DNA of 64,000 nucleotides. Source: an uncultured Paracoccaceae bacterium (GTDB lineage Bacteria > Pseudomonadota > Alphaproteobacteria > Rhodobacterales > Rhodobacteraceae). Location: positions 186,001-250,000 of the forward strand of contig CANNFA010000003.1 of assembly GCA_947503765.1 (NCBI GenBank). The letters are read 5' to 3'. Below, one piece after another: positions 52,943 to 63,103 of the stretch; positions within the stretch are counted from its first letter, which is position 1, and every line of letters starts with the position of its first letter. The notes below the pieces were generated by a model that was not told where the DNA came from, searched no databases, and saw nothing but the letters and a program-made list of their open reading frames with translations. Made by a program: the position numbers and the translations under genes.

Positions 52943-54868
52943 ATGGCAAAGAAGAATTCCGCATCCCAAGTCGCGGTCTGGGTGATCCTTCTTCTTCTGA
53001 TCGTCGGGCTTGCCGGATTCGGCGCGACGAATTTCGGCGGCTCGGTGAATACCGTCGGCTCGGTCGGCGACCGGGAGATTTCGGTCGACCGCTATGCGCG
53101 CGAATTGCAGGGCGAGATGAACCGCCTGTCGCAGCAATTCGGCACCAACCTGACCTTTTCGCAGGCGCAGCTTTTCGGCATCGACCAGGCCGTGCTGGGG
53201 CGCATCCTGTCCACCGTCGCGCTGGAGAACGAGGCCGATGCGCTGGGCCTGTCGGCGGGCGACGACCGGGTGCGCGACCGGCTGGTCGGCATCAGCGCCT
53301 TTCAGGGCATCGACGGAAATTTCGACCGCGAAGGGTACCGGTTCGCGCTGGAACAGGCCGGCCTGAGCGAGACTGAGTACGAGGACGCGCTGCGCCACGA
53401 GATGGCCAGCGGGCTGTTGCAGCAGGCCGCCTCGCAGGGCGCCGCCATGCCCGCGGTTTTTGCCGACACGCTGCTGGACTACAATCTCGAAACCCGCGAC
53501 ATCACCTGGGCGGTGCTGGCGCCGGACGATCTGGAGGCGCCGATCGACGCGCCCACCGAGGACGAACTGCGCGCCTATTGGGAGGCGAACCCGGATGCCT
53601 TCATGCTGCCCGAAACCCGCGACATCACCTATGCTTGGCTGACCCCCGAGATGATCGCCGGCACGATCGAGGGCGACGATGCCGCCCTGCGCGAGCTCTA
53701 CGCGGCGCGCGAGGACGAGTACAACCAGCCCGAGCGGCGGCTGGTGGAACGGCTGGTCTTCACCTCGGAGGCGGACGCGCAATCGGCGATGGTCGCGATC
53801 GAGGCGGGCGACACCACCTTCGAGGCGCTGGTGGCCGAGCGCGACCTGGCGCTGGCCGATATCGACCTCGGCGACGTGGCCCGGACCGAGCTGGGCGCGG
53901 CGGCCGATCCGGTCTTCGCGCTCGAGGAGCCGGGCATCGTCGGCCCGGTGGAGACCGATCTCGGCCCGGCGCTGTTTCGCATGAACGGCATTCTCGCCGC
54001 GCAGGAAACCCCGTTCGAGGAGGCGCGCGAGCAGCTTCTGGTCGAATACCGCACCGATGCCGCCCGCCGCGCCATCGGCGACATGATCGACGGGATCGAC
54101 GATCTGCTGGCCGGCGGCGCGCGGCTCGAGGAGATCGGCGAGGAGACCGAGATGGAGGCCGGGCAGATCGACTGGACCGAGGGCGCGTCGGACGGCATCG
54201 CCGCCTACCCTGAATTCCGCGAGGCCGCGCAGGACGCCGAGGTCGGCGATTTTCCCGCCATCGCCGAAGCCTCCGACGGGGCGATCTTCGCGCTGCGCCT
54301 CGACGAGGTGATCGCACCGCGCGTCGAGCCCTTCGAAGAGGCCCGCCCCGAGGTCGAGGCCGCCTGGCGCCGCGCCCGCATTGTCGAGGCGCTGAGCGCG
54401 CAGGCCGATGCGCTGGTCGCCACGCTGGAAGCCGGAGAGGACACTGGCCCCGACGCGGCCGAAGCCGACGACGACGCGGGCGACACGGCAATCGCGCCGG
54501 ATGCCTTCCCGATCGGCGAGCCGGCCGCCGAAACCGAGTTCAACACCGAAACCGGCCTTGCCCGCCGCGGCTTCGTGCCCAATGTGCCGGCCGATTTCAT
54601 CGGCACCGTGTTCGACATGGACGCCCCCGGCGACACCCGCAAGCTTGAGGGAGAGACCGCCGTCTACGTCATCCGGCTCGACGCGATCACCCCGCCCGAC
54701 CTGTCGGATCCGCGAATTGCGGATCAGGCCGGCGAGTTGCTGAACGAAACCGCCGCGGCGGTCGGCAGCGACATCCTCGACGCCTATGCGGCGGCGATCC
54801 AGGCGCAGGCCGGGATCACGCTGAACCAGCCGGCGCTGAACGCGGTTCACGCGCAGTTCACGCAATAG
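52943..54868 (+). CDS. ppiD: PpiD-like membrane-anchored peptidyl-prolyl isomerase/chaperone
   Basis: A 641-residue periplasmic folding factor anchored by one N-terminal helix (VWVILLLLIVGLAGFGA). Residues about 35-170 form a SurA-N-like chaperone region, the middle (about 230-370) contains the parvulin-type segment with RRLVERLVFTSEADA and DLGDVARTEL, and the rest is further SurA-N-like/acidic. The canonical parvulin active-site residues are poorly preserved, as in several PpiD proteins, so chaperone action is more likely than isomerase. trpE follows 3 bp later. Confidence 0.88.
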   Translation: MAKKNSASQVAVWVILLLLIVGLAGFGATNFGGSVNTVGSVGDREISVDRYARELQGEMNRLSQQFGTNLTFSQAQLFGIDQAVLGRILSTVALENEADALGLSAGDDRVRDRLVGISAFQGIDGNFDREGYRFALEQAGLSETEYEDALRHEMASGLLQQAASQGAAMPAVFADTLLDYNLETRDITWAVLAPDDLEAPIDAPTEDELRAYWEANPDAFMLPETRDITYAWLTPEMIAGTIEGDDAALRELYAAREDEYNQPERRLVERLVFTSEADAQSAMVAIEAGDTTFEALVAERDLALADIDLGDVARTELGAAADPVFALEEPGIVGPVETDLGPALFRMNGILAAQETPFEEAREQLLVEYRTDAARRAIGDMIDGIDDLLAGGARLEEIGEETEMEAGQIDWTEGASDGIAAYPEFREAAQDAEVGDFPAIAEASDGAIFALRLDEVIAPRVEPFEEARPEVEAAWRRARIVEALSAQADALVATLEAGEDTGPDAAEADDDAGDTAIAPDAFPIGEPAAETEFNTETGLARRGFVPNVPADFIGTVFDMDAPGDTRKLEGETAVYVIRLDAITPPDLSDPRIADQAGELLNETAAAVGSDILDAYAAAIQAQAGITLNQPALNAVHAQFTQ

Positions 54869-54871
54869 GCC

Positions 54872-56386
54872 ATGGTGCAGCTCGTCCCCGCCTTCGAGGA
54901 TTTCGCGCGCGGCTACGCGGCGGGCGAAAACCAGATCGTGCATGCGCGGCTGGCGGCCGATCTCGACACGCCGGTGTCGCTGATGCTGAAACTGACCGAG
55001 GCGCGGCCCGACAGTTTCATCCTCGAATCCGTCACCGGCGGCGAGGTGCGCGGCCGCTACTCGATCATCGGGATGAAGCCCGACCTGATCTGGCGCTGCC
55101 GCGGCGACAGGTCGGAAATCAACCGCTCGGCCCGGTTCGACCCGGACGCCTATCAGCCGCTGGACGGCTCGCCGCTGGACAGCCTGCGCGCGGTGATCGC
55201 CGAAAGCCGGATCGCGCTGCCAGCGGATCTGCCCGCCGCATCGGCCGGACTGTTCGGCTATCTGGGCTATGACATGATCCGGCTGGTCGAGGATCTGCCG
55301 AACGTGAACCCCGACCCGCTGGACCTGCCCGACGCGGTGATGCAGCGCCCCTCGGTCGTGGCCGTGCTCGACGGGGTCAAGGGCGAGGTGACGGTGGTGG
55401 CGCCCGCCTGGGTCACGGGCGGGCTGACGGCCAGGGCCGCCTATGCCCAGGCGGCCGAGCGGGTGATGGACGCGGTGCGCGATCTGGAACGCGCCGCCGC
55501 CGATACCAGCCGCGCGCTGGGCGATGCCGCGCCGGTCGGCGAGATGACCTCGAACTTCGCCCATGACGCCTATCTTGCGGCGGTGGAACGGGCCAGGGAC
55601 TACATCCGTGCGGGCGACATCTTTCAGGTGGTGCCGTCGCAACGCTGGCGGCAGGATTTCACGCTGCCGCCCTTCGCGCTCTATCGCAGCCTGCGGCGCA
55701 CCAACCCCTCGCCGTTCATGTTCTTCTTCAACTTCGGCGGCTTCCAGGTGATCGGCGCCAGCCCCGAGATTCTGGTGCGCGTCTTCGGCGGCGAGGTCAC
55801 GATCCGCCCCATCGCGGGCACCCGCCCGCGCGGGGCCACCCCCGAGGAAGACCGCGAACTGGAGCGCGATCTTCTGTCCGACCCCAAGGAGCAGGCCGAG
55901 CACCTGATGCTGCTCGATCTGGGGCGCAACGATGTGGGCCGGGTGGCGAAGATCGGCACCGTCCGGCCGACCGAGAAATTCATCGTCGAACGCTACAGCC
56001 ACGTCATGCACATCGTGTCGAACGTGGTGGGCGAGCTGTCGGACGAACACGATGCGCTGTCGGCCTTCCTTGCCGGAATGCCGGCGGGCACCGTGTCGGG
56101 CGCGCCCAAGGTGCGCGCGATGCAGATCATCGACGAGCTGGAGCCGGAAAAGCGCGGCATCTACGGCGGCGGCGTCGGCTATTTCAGCGCGGGCGGCGAC
56201 ATGGACATGTGCATCGCGCTGCGCACCGCCGTGCTCAAGGGCACCGATCTTTACATCCAGGCCGGCGGCGGCGTCGTGCATGACAGCGACCCCGAGGCGG
56301 AATTCCAGGAAACCGTCAACAAGTCGCGTGCGATCCGCAGCGCCGCGCGCGATGCCGGGCGGTTCGCCGGCAGCGGCAACCGCTGA
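54872..56386 (+). CDS. trpE: Anthranilate synthase component I
   Basis: A 504-residue enzyme making anthranilate from chorismate with ammonia from TrpG. Motifs: ESVTGGEVRGRYSIIGMKP (tryptophan-feedback region), AGDIFQVVPSQRW, IRPIAGTRPRG, DLGRNDVGRV and PAGTVSGAPKVRAM. Standard length. It starts right after ppiD, while its partner trpG is on the other side of an opposite-strand deacetylase gene; trpE/trpG expression is thus not from one simple message. Confidence 0.96.
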   Translation: MVQLVPAFEDFARGYAAGENQIVHARLAADLDTPVSLMLKLTEARPDSFILESVTGGEVRGRYSIIGMKPDLIWRCRGDRSEINRSARFDPDAYQPLDGSPLDSLRAVIAESRIALPADLPAASAGLFGYLGYDMIRLVEDLPNVNPDPLDLPDAVMQRPSVVAVLDGVKGEVTVVAPAWVTGGLTARAAYAQAAERVMDAVRDLERAAADTSRALGDAAPVGEMTSNFAHDAYLAAVERARDYIRAGDIFQVVPSQRWRQDFTLPPFALYRSLRRTNPSPFMFFFNFGGFQVIGASPEILVRVFGGEVTIRPIAGTRPRGATPEEDRELERDLLSDPKEQAEHLMLLDLGRNDVGRVAKIGTVRPTEKFIVERYSHVMHIVSNVVGELSDEHDALSAFLAGMPAGTVSGAPKVRAMQIIDELEPEKRGIYGGGVGYFSAGGDMDMCIALRTAVLKGTDLYIQAGGGVVHDSDPEAEFQETVNKSRAIRSAARDAGRFAGSGNR

Positions 56387-56417
56387 GGCGGAACACGGGC
56401 TTGCGGCCGGGGCCTTG

Positions 56418-56435
56418 AGGCGCGGCGCCGCGCCT
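56418..56435. other. Perfect 18-bp palindrome between convergent trpE and deacetylase genes
   Basis: AGGCGCGGCGCCGCGCCT reads the same on both strands and touches the deacetylase stop codon. It could form a 7-bp hairpin with a 4-nt loop on both messages, but there is no T-run. A bidirectional terminator is possible. Confidence 0.4.
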
Positions 56436-58131
56436 ACCGCCCCGCCTTCAGCAGCGCCGAGACCGGCGCCAGCGTGACCGAGGCGGCGCGGTTGCCCAGC
56501 ACCCATTCGGCCAGTGCCGCAACCGCGTCCTTGCGCAGCGTGCCCACCATCAGGGCCGCGCCCTGCTGTCCGGCCCGGAACGCCCCCACATCGAGCAGCC
56601 GCTTCATCGCCGAGATCTGCCGCGTGCCGTCGTCGAAATCGCGGAACACGGCGGCCGCCGGCACCCCGGCCGTTCCCGCCACCTGAAGGCCGGGGTTCAG
56701 CCCGCGTTCATAGGTGATCATCCCGTGCCCCGTCTCCGCCAGGATCGCGGCGATCTGTGCCGCGCGCGGGCGGTTTTCCTGAAGCCGCGCGGCGGGCACG
56801 TCAAGCACCGCCGCCGCTTCGGGGACGGCATCGAGATAGCCCTGGAACAGCACCTCGACATCGGCCGGCGCCGCGCCTTCGGGAAGCGGGGTCAGCACCG
56901 CCACCTCGTGCCCGGCGGCGCGGTAGGCGGCCATCGCGTCGGCCGCGCCGGGCAACGTGGGGTCGATGCCGATGGTCAGCGGCACCGGGAACCCGGCCAG
57001 CGCCGACGGATCGGGCCGGCCCGCGCCGGGATCGAGCAGCAGGATCGCCAGGATCGGCGTGTCCTGCGGCGGCTCGAACGGGGTTCCGAACCGCTCGATC
57101 GCCGGGGCGGGCGCGGGGCCGGCCTCGGGCTGCCCGGTCTCGTCGGTCGCGCCCGTGTCGGCCGCGCCGATACGCGGCAAGTTGTCGGTGGGGATGTCGG
57201 GCGCGAAGGCGCCGAGTTCGGGAACCGGGATCCCCAGGCCAACGGTTTCCTCTGGAGTGACGGGCTCCGCCTCGGCCTCGGCCGGCTCCGTCGGGGCGGG
57301 ATCGGGCGGTGCGGGGCGGGCCAGTTCCTCCTGCGCGGGCACGGCCGGCAGCGCCTCGCCCACGGGCTCGGGGGGAAGCGCGGCGTCGGGCACCGCCTGC
57401 ACGCTTTCCTCGGCGCCGGGCACGCCCGGCGCAGCGGCGTCGGTGTCGGGGGCATCCAGCGCGGCGCCCGCGCCAATGCCGGCCACGGGCGCACCGGCAG
57501 GGGCGGTTTCCGGCGCCGGTACCGTGTCCGGCGCGGCCTCGGCGACATCGGGCGGGGTTTCGTCAACCGGCGGCGCGGCCTCTTCGGGGGCGGAAGGCGC
57601 GCCGGACATGCCGGGTTCCGCCGCGCCGTTCCCGCCATCCGGCATCGCGGGGCCGTCGCTGGCGACCTCGGGGGCCTGCGCGGGCGGAGTATCCTCGGGC
57701 GATGTACCTTCGGGCCGTGTTTCCCCGGGCGCTGTGTCCTCCGGCGCTGTGTCCTCGGGCAGCGTTTCCTCCGGGACCGGGTCCGCGGGCGGGCTGTCCG
57801 TGGCCGCTGTTTCCTCGGGTGCGGGTGCCTCGGGGGCGGGATCGACCGGGTCCGCCTCCGGTTCGGCCACATCGCCACCGGGCGCCTCGCCCGGCATGGC
57901 GGGGGCATCCGCCTCGGCGTCGGAGGCCCCGCTATCGGGGGTCGCGGCCATGTCGGGTGCCGACTCGGGCTCCGTTTCGGGCACCGGGTCCGCCACCTTT
58001 TCGGGCACCGCATCGGGTATCGCATTGGCCCCGGGCGCCATCACCACCGGCGCCCCGAGATAAGACCATCCGGCCAGCCCAAGCCCGGACACCACGACGC
58101 CAACGCCGAGACCTGCCAGTATTCCGCGCAA
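56434..58131 (-). CDS. Divergent polysaccharide deacetylase family protein with long disordered linker
   Basis: A predicted 565-residue protein. After an N-terminal hydrophobic segment (LGVGVVVSGLGLAGWSYLGA) comes a roughly 310-residue Pro/Glu/Ala/Asp-rich low-complexity linker, then a C-terminal divergent polysaccharide-deacetylase domain (about 365-560; PLTIGIDPTLPGAADAM, HEVAVLTPLPE, GMITYERGLNPG). I place the start at TTG because GGGAGG precedes it by eight bases and the frame is correct; no ATG exists between there and an implausible upstream reading. It interrupts the trp genes on the opposite strand. Catalysis not predictable. Confidence 0.78.
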   Translation of the reverse strand: MRGILAGLGVGVVVSGLGLAGWSYLGAPVVMAPGANAIPDAVPEKVADPVPETEPESAPDMAATPDSGASDAEADAPAMPGEAPGGDVAEPEADPVDPAPEAPAPEETAATDSPPADPVPEETLPEDTAPEDTAPGETRPEGTSPEDTPPAQAPEVASDGPAMPDGGNGAAEPGMSGAPSAPEEAAPPVDETPPDVAEAAPDTVPAPETAPAGAPVAGIGAGAALDAPDTDAAAPGVPGAEESVQAVPDAALPPEPVGEALPAVPAQEELARPAPPDPAPTEPAEAEAEPVTPEETVGLGIPVPELGAFAPDIPTDNLPRIGAADTGATDETGQPEAGPAPAPAIERFGTPFEPPQDTPILAILLLDPGAGRPDPSALAGFPVPLTIGIDPTLPGAADAMAAYRAAGHEVAVLTPLPEGAAPADVEVLFQGYLDAVPEAAAVLDVPAARLQENRPRAAQIAAILAETGHGMITYERGLNPGLQVAGTAGVPAAAVFRDFDDGTRQISAMKRLLDVGAFRAGQQGAALMVGTLRKDAVAALAEWVLGNRAASVTLAPVSALLKAGR

Positions 58132-58260
58132 ATTTCCGCGCCTCCCAGCGCATTGTTCGACCGCCGATCCGTCCCGGGATCCCTTGACCCCCGGCCCGGC
58201 CTCTGAACATGTATAACGCGATGAAAAACCGGGGGGCACCCCCCAACATGCGAGGCCCGC

Positions 58261-58842
58261 GTGATCCTGCTGATCGACAATTACGACAGCTTTACCTGGA
58301 ATCTGGCCCATTACCTGGGCGAGCTTGGCGCCGATGTGACGGTGCGCCGAAACGACGCGCTGGACGTGGATGCCGCGCTGGCGCTGCGCCCGGAGGCGGT
58401 CGTGCTGTCGCCCGGCCCCTGCACCCCGGACGAGGCGGGCATCTGCCTTGACATGGTCCGTGCCGCCGCCGAGGCGCGGCTGCCGCTGCTGGGCGTCTGC
58501 CTTGGCCACCAGGCGATCGGCCAGGCCTTTGGCGGGCGTGTCGTGCAAAGCCGCGAGATCGTGCACGGCAAGCTTGGCCAGGTGCGCCATGACGGGGCCG
58601 GCATGTTCGCCGGCCTGCCCTCGCCCTTTGCCGCGACGCGCTACCACTCGCTGATGGTCGAGCGGGCCAGCCTGTCCGCCGTGCTTGAGGTGACGGCAGA
58701 TCTTGAGGATGGCACGATCATGGGCCTGCGCCACCGCGACCTGCCGATCGAGGGCGTGCAGTTCCACCCCGAATCGATCGCCACCGAACACGGCCACGCG
58801 CTGTTGCGCAATTTCCTTGACCGCCTGGCGGTGCCGGCATGA
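58261..58842 (+). CDS. trpG: Anthranilate synthase component II (glutamine amidotransferase)
   Basis: A 193-residue type I glutamine amidotransferase subunit that supplies ammonia to Trp[20 protein letters not shown] at the N-terminus, the nucleophile Cys in [17 protein letters not shown], and His/Glu in [10 protein letters not shown] are all present. GTG start, with GAGG upstream. A GGGGGG/CCCCCC hairpin lies about 20 bases before the start. First gene of trpGDC-moaC-moeA. Confidence 0.96.
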   Translation: MILLIDNYDSFTWNLAHYLGELGADVTVRRNDALDVDAALALRPEAVVLSPGPCTPDEAGICLDMVRAAAEARLPLLGVCLGHQAIGQAFGGRVVQSREIVHGKLGQVRHDGAGMFAGLPSPFAATRYHSLMVERASLSAVLEVTADLEDGTIMGLRHRDLPIEGVQFHPESIATEHGHALLRNFLDRLAVPA

Positions 58843-59858
58843 GCGAGGCGCTGAAAGCCCTGATCGGCGCTGCCGCCGAACGCCCGCTAAGCCGCGCCGA
58901 GGCCGAGACCGCCTTCGGCATCCTGTTCGAAGGCCAGGCCACGCCAAGCCAGATCGGCGGCTTCCTGATGGCGCTGCGCACCCGCGGCGAAACGGTCGAG
59001 GAATACGCCGCCGCCGCCGCCGTGATGCGCGCCAAGTGCCACAAGGTGGCCGCGCCCGAGGGCGCCATCGACATCGTCGGCACCGGCGGCGACGGCAAGG
59101 GCACGCTCAACATCTCGACCGCGACCGCCTTTGTCGTGGCAGGTGCCGGGGTGCCGGTCGCCAAGCACGGCAACCGCAACCTGTCGTCGAAATCCGGCGC
59201 GGCCGATGCGCTGACGCAGATGGGCATCAACGTCATGATCGGCGCGGAAGTTGTTGAAAAGGCGCTCCAAAAGGTGGGCATTGCCTTCATGATGGCGCCC
59301 ATGCACCACCCGGCCATGGCGCATGTCGGGCCGGTGCGCGCCGAACTGGGCACACGCACGATCTTCAACATCCTCGGCCCGCTGACCAACCCCGCCGGGG
59401 TGCGGCGGCAATTGACCGGCGCGTTTTCGGATGCGCTGATCCGCCCGATGGCCGAGACGCTGCTGGCCCTCGGGTCGGACGCGGCCTGGCTGGTCCACGG
59501 CGCCGACGGCACCGATGAGCTGTCGATTTCCGGCCCCACGAAGGTTGCGGCGCTGAAGGATGGCGCGATCGAGGAATTCGAGCTTTCCCCCGCCGATGCC
59601 GGCCTGCCCGAACACCCGTTCGAGGCGGTCCTCGGCGGCACGCCGGAGGCCAATGGCCGCGCCTTCCGCGCGCTTCTGGCGGGCGATGCGGGCGCCTACC
59701 GCGACGCGGTGCTGTTCAACGCGGCGGCCGCGCTGCTAGTCGCGGACCGCGTGAAGTCTTTGCCGGAAGGCGTTGACATGGCGACCGAAAGCATCGACAG
59801 CGGCGCCGCGAAGGCGAAGATCGAGGCGCTGGCAAAAGCAACCACGGAGGCGACATGA
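58839..59858 (+). CDS. trpD: Anthranilate phosphoribosyltransferase
   Basis: A 339-residue enzyme joining anthranilate and PRPP. Motifs: [38 protein letters not shown] (PRPP loop), [17 protein letters not shown], and [20 protein letters not shown]. The ATG overlaps the trpG stop (ATGA). Standard length. Confidence 0.97.
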   Translation: MSEALKALIGAAAERPLSRAEAETAFGILFEGQATPSQIGGFLMALRTRGETVEEYAAAAAVMRAKCHKVAAPEGAIDIVGTGGDGKGTLNISTATAFVVAGAGVPVAKHGNRNLSSKSGAADALTQMGINVMIGAEVVEKALQKVGIAFMMAPMHHPAMAHVGPVRAELGTRTIFNILGPLTNPAGVRRQLTGAFSDALIRPMAETLLALGSDAAWLVHGADGTDELSISGPTKVAALKDGAIEEFELSPADAGLPEHPFEAVLGGTPEANGRAFRALLAGDAGAYRDAVLFNAAAALLVADRVKSLPEGVDMATESIDSGAAKAKIEALAKATTEAT

Positions 59859-60658
59859 GCGGCACGGTTCTGGACCGGATCAAGGCCTACAAGCTTGAAG
59901 AGGTCGCGACGCGCAAGCCCGCGCGTCCCCTCTCGGCGGTCGAGGACGCAGCCCGCACCGCGCCGCCGGTGCGCGGCTTTGCGGATCGTTTGCGCGCGGC
60001 GTCCCAGGACGGCTACGGCCTGATCGCCGAGATCAAGAAAGCCAGCCCGTCCAAGGGGCTCATCCGCGCCGATTTCGACCCGCCCGCGCTGGCCCGGGCC
60101 TATGAGGCCGGCGGCGCGACCTGCCTGTCGGTCCTGACCGACACGCCCAGTTTCCAGGGCGATGACAGCTATCTCACCGCCGCGCGCGCCGCCGTGTCGC
60201 TACCCGTTCTGCGCAAGGACTTCATGTATGATCCCTACCAGGTGGCCGAGGCGCGGGCGCTTGGGGCCGATTGCATCCTGATCATCATGGCCAGCGTGTC
60301 GGATGCCCAGGCCGCGGAACTGGAATCGGCGGCGACCGACTGGGGGATGGATACCCTGATCGAAGTGCACGACGCCGGCGAGCTGGATCGCGCCGCGACT
60401 CTCCGCTCGCCCCTTTTGGGGATAAACAACCGCAATCTCAAGACGTTCGAGACCTCTCTTGATGTGACCCGCACCCTCGCCGTGCGCGCACCCGAAGGCC
60501 GGCTGCTGATCTCCGAATCCGGGCTGAGCGGACCGGCCGACCTTGCCGAGATGGCCCGGCACGGCGCGCGCTGCTTCCTGATCGGCGAAAGCCTGATGCG
60601 GCAGGCGGATGTCGCCGAGGCGACCCGCGCGCTGCTGGCGGATCCGGTGGCCGCGTGA
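59855..60658 (+). CDS. trpC: Indole-3-glycerol phosphate synthase
   Basis: A 267-residue TIM-barrel enzyme closing the indole ring of carboxyphenylamino-deoxyribulose phosphate. [51 protein letters not shown] and [18 protein letters not shown] are the standard motifs. Separate from TrpF, which is not in the window. ATGA overlap with trpD. Confidence 0.97.
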   Translation: MSGTVLDRIKAYKLEEVATRKPARPLSAVEDAARTAPPVRGFADRLRAASQDGYGLIAEIKKASPSKGLIRADFDPPALARAYEAGGATCLSVLTDTPSFQGDDSYLTAARAAVSLPVLRKDFMYDPYQVAEARALGADCILIIMASVSDAQAAELESAATDWGMDTLIEVHDAGELDRAATLRSPLLGINNRNLKTFETSLDVTRTLAVRAPEGRLLISESGLSGPADLAEMARHGARCFLIGESLMRQADVAEATRALLADPVAA

Positions 60659-61134
60659 TGGCAAAGCTGACGCATTTCGACGCCAAGGGCGACGCCCACA
60701 TGGTCGATGTTTCCGCCAAGGAGGAAACCGCGCGCAAAGCCGTTGCGGAAGGCCACGTGAAGATGTCATCGCAAACACTTGCGATGATTACAGACGGTCG
60801 CGCCAAAAAGGGCGACGTTGCCGGCGTTGCGCGGCTTGCCGGGATCATGGGCGCCAAACGCACCGCCGATCTGATCCCGCTCTGCCACCCGCTCCCCATC
60901 GCCAAAGTCGTGGTCGAGATCGACCCCGACCCCGCACTGCCCGGCCTGCGCGTCACCGCGACGGTCAAGACAACGGGGCGCACCGGGGTCGAGATGGAAG
61001 CACTTAGCGCGGTCACGACCGCCTGCCTGACGATCTACGACATGGTCAAGGCGGCGGAAAAGTCGATGACCATCTCGGGCATCCGTCTGCTCTTCAAGGA
61101 TGGCGGAAAATCAGGACGTTACGAGGCGGAATGA
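60658..61134 (+). CDS. moaC: Cyclic pyranopterin monophosphate synthase
   Basis: A 158-residue molybdenum-cofactor enzyme converting the MoaA product to cyclic pyranopterin monophosphate. Motifs: [40 protein letters not shown] and [14 protein letters not shown], with the conserved lysine/aspartate in MSSQTL and [10 protein letters not shown]. Starts at the ATG of a TGATG junction with trpC; a GTG one codon earlier is possible. Confidence 0.96.
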   Translation: MAKLTHFDAKGDAHMVDVSAKEETARKAVAEGHVKMSSQTLAMITDGRAKKGDVAGVARLAGIMGAKRTADLIPLCHPLPIAKVVVEIDPDPALPGLRVTATVKTTGRTGVEMEALSAVTTACLTIYDMVKAAEKSMTISGIRLLFKDGGKSGRYEAE

Positions 61135-62303
61135 TCACGGTATCCGAAGCCCTGGACAAGGTGTTCGCGCTCGCCCGCGAGGTCGGGACGGAGCGCGTGA
61201 CCCTTGCCGCCGCCGCCGGGCGCACGCTGGCGGAGGACGCGGTCGCGGCGCGCGACCAGCCGCCCTTCGACGCGTCGGCGATGGACGGCTACGCGGTGTC
61301 CGCCGAAGACGCCGTGCCGGGCCGCAGTCTTCGTCTGATCGGCGAATCCGCCGCCGGCCACGGGTTCGGCGGGCGCGTCAGCCCCGGCGAGGCGGTGCGC
61401 ATCTTTACCGGCGCGCCGGTACCCGAGGGCGCGGGCTGCGTCGTGATCCAGGAAGACACGCAGCGGGACGGCGACCGGATCATCCTGTCGGACGGGCTGG
61501 ACCGGGCCGATCATATCCGCCCGGCGGGCGGGGATTTCAAAGTCGGCGCGAGGGTTTGCGCGCCGCGTCTCCTGCGGCCGCGGGATCTTGCGCTGCTGGC
61601 CGCGATGAACGTGGCCGAAATCGCCGTGCGCCGCCGCCCGGTCGTGGCGATCATCGCCACCGGGGACGAGCTGGTCATGCCCGGCGAGACACCGGCGCCG
61701 GACCAGATCATCGCCTCCAACAGCTTTGCGCTGAAGGCGATGGCGGAACAGGTGGGCGCCGAGGCGCGGATGCTGCCCATCGCGCGGGACAACGCGGCAT
61801 CCTTGCAGACGGCCTTTGCCCTCGCGGCGGATGCGGACCTGATCGTGACCATCGGCGGGGCATCGGTCGGCGATCACGACATCGTCGCGCCGGTGGCCGA
61901 AAAACTGGGGCTGGAGCTGTCCTTCTACAAGGTGGCGATGCGGCCCGGAAAGCCGCTGATGGCCGGGCAATTGGGCGATTCCGTTCTGCTTGGACTTCCA
62001 GGTAATCCTGTATCGTCAATCGTTTGCGGCCATATCTTCATGTTGCCGCTGATCCGGGCGATCCTGGGCCATGGTGCAATGCCGGCGCTGCGGCGCACGA
62101 TCCGGCTGGCCCGCGACATCGGCGCCAACGGCCCGCGCGAGCATTATGTGCGCGCCCGCCTGACCGATGACGGCATCGCCCCGTTCGAGCGGCAGGATTC
62201 CTCGCTGCTGACGGTTCTGTCAGAGGCGGACGCCCTGCTGGTCCGCCCCGCCGGCGACGCGGCGCGTCGGGCCGGCGACCGGGTGCAATACGTCCCGATC
62301 TGA
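61131..62303 (+). CDS. moeA: Molybdopterin molybdenumtransferase MoeA
   Basis: A 390-residue enzyme inserting molybdate into adenylated molybdopterin. Motifs: [18 protein letters not shown] (N-terminal domain II), [46 protein letters not shown] and [10 protein letters not shown]. The ATG overlaps the moaC stop. Together with moaC and, elsewhere, the MobA-like protein it provides cofactor for nitrate or aldehyde/DMSO-type enzymes. Confidence 0.96.
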   Translation: MITVSEALDKVFALAREVGTERVTLAAAAGRTLAEDAVAARDQPPFDASAMDGYAVSAEDAVPGRSLRLIGESAAGHGFGGRVSPGEAVRIFTGAPVPEGAGCVVIQEDTQRDGDRIILSDGLDRADHIRPAGGDFKVGARVCAPRLLRPRDLALLAAMNVAEIAVRRRPVVAIIATGDELVMPGETPAPDQIIASNSFALKAMAEQVGAEARMLPIARDNAASLQTAFALAADADLIVTIGGASVGDHDIVAPVAEKLGLELSFYKVAMRPGKPLMAGQLGDSVLLGLPGNPVSSIVCGHIFMLPLIRAILGHGAMPALRRTIRLARDIGANGPREHYVRARLTDDGIAPFERQDSSLLTVLSEADALLVRPAGDAARRAGDRVQYVPI

Positions 62304-62318
62304 CCGCTTGACGCAGCG

Positions 62319-62358
62319 TTGACACGGAACGGGAACACGGGTAGAACATATCCTGAAC
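62319..62358 (+). promoter_or_regulatory. lexA promoter with triple SOS half-site
   Basis: Promoter TTGACA (62319-62324), 17-base spacer, TAGAAC (62342-62347). Three direct GAAC repeats at 62333, 62344 and 62355 are each separated by exactly seven bases, giving two overlapping GAAC-N7-GAAC operators. This is the reverse complement of the alphaproteobacterial SOS box GTTC-N7-GTTC. The central GAAC overlaps the -10. Autoregulation of lexA is expected. A fourth GAAC at 62327 is out of register. Confidence 0.85.
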
Positions 62359-62401
62359 GCCGGCAGTGAACAATCGCGGCGCGCGACATGCGGGGTACGT
62401 C

Positions 62402-63103
62402 ATGCTGACCAGGAAGCAATTGGATCTTCTGGACTTTATCAACAAACGGCTGCAAAGCGACGGGGTGCCACCGTCTTTCGACGAAATGAAGGACGCGCTC
62501 GACCTGCGGTCGAAATCGGGCATTCACCGGCTGATCACCGCGCTGGAAGAACGCGGTTTCATCCGCCGTCTGGCGCACCGGGCCCGCGCAATCGAGATCG
62601 TGAAACTGCCCGAGGCGTTGGAAAAACGGACGGGATTCACGCCCCGCGTGATCGAGGGAAGCCGTCCCTCGGCCCCGTCCCACGCCGCACCCGAAGCATC
62701 GCCCGTGGACACGGGCAATTCGGCGACGCTGCCGCTCATGGGCCGGATCGCCGCCGGCGTCCCGATCGAGGCGATCAGCCATGCGGAGACCAGCGTGTCG
62801 GTGCCCGGCGGCATGGTGTCGGGCGCGGCCCATCATTACGCGCTCGAGGTGCGGGGCGATTCGATGATCGATGCCGGCATCAACGACGGGGATATCGTGG
62901 TCATCCGCGAGACGCAGACCGCGGACAATGGCGACATCGTCGTGGCGCTGGTCGAGGGGCACGAGGCGACGCTGAAGCGGTTTCGCCGCAAGGGCGGTGC
63001 CATCGCGCTCGAGGCGGCGAACCCGGCCTATGAAACCCGCCTGTTCCGCGGCGATCAGGTACGGGTGCAGGGCAAGCTTGTCGGTCTGATCCGCACCTAC
63101 TGA
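62402..63103 (+). CDS. lexA: SOS repressor LexA
   Basis: A 233-residue self-cleaving repressor of DNA-damage genes. Winged helix: [16 protein letters not shown] and [20 protein letters not shown]. Cleavage site Ala-Gly in [10 protein letters not shown]; catalytic Ser in [14 protein letters not shown] and Lys in [11 protein letters not shown]. The longer C-terminal linker fits alphaproteobacterial LexA. Preceded by its own SOS boxes; the stop overlaps the convergent comEC stop by 7 bp. Confidence 0.97.
   Translation: MLTRKQLDLLDFINKRLQSDGVPPSFDEMKDALDLRSKSGIHRLITALEERGFIRRLAHRARAIEIVKLPEALEKRTGFTPRVIEGSRPSAPSHAAPEASPVDTGNSATLPLMGRIAAGVPIEAISHAETSVSVPGGMVSGAAHHYALEVRGDSMIDAGINDGDIVVIRETQTADNGDIVVALVEGHEATLKRFRRKGGAIALEAANPAYETRLFRGDQVRVQGKLVGLIRTY

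Noticed and set aside
58132-58260. Trp attenuator or leader peptide before trpG
   Set aside because: Short frames in the leader have no tandem Trp codons, and the GGGGGG/CCCCCC hairpin has no T-run or alternative partner.
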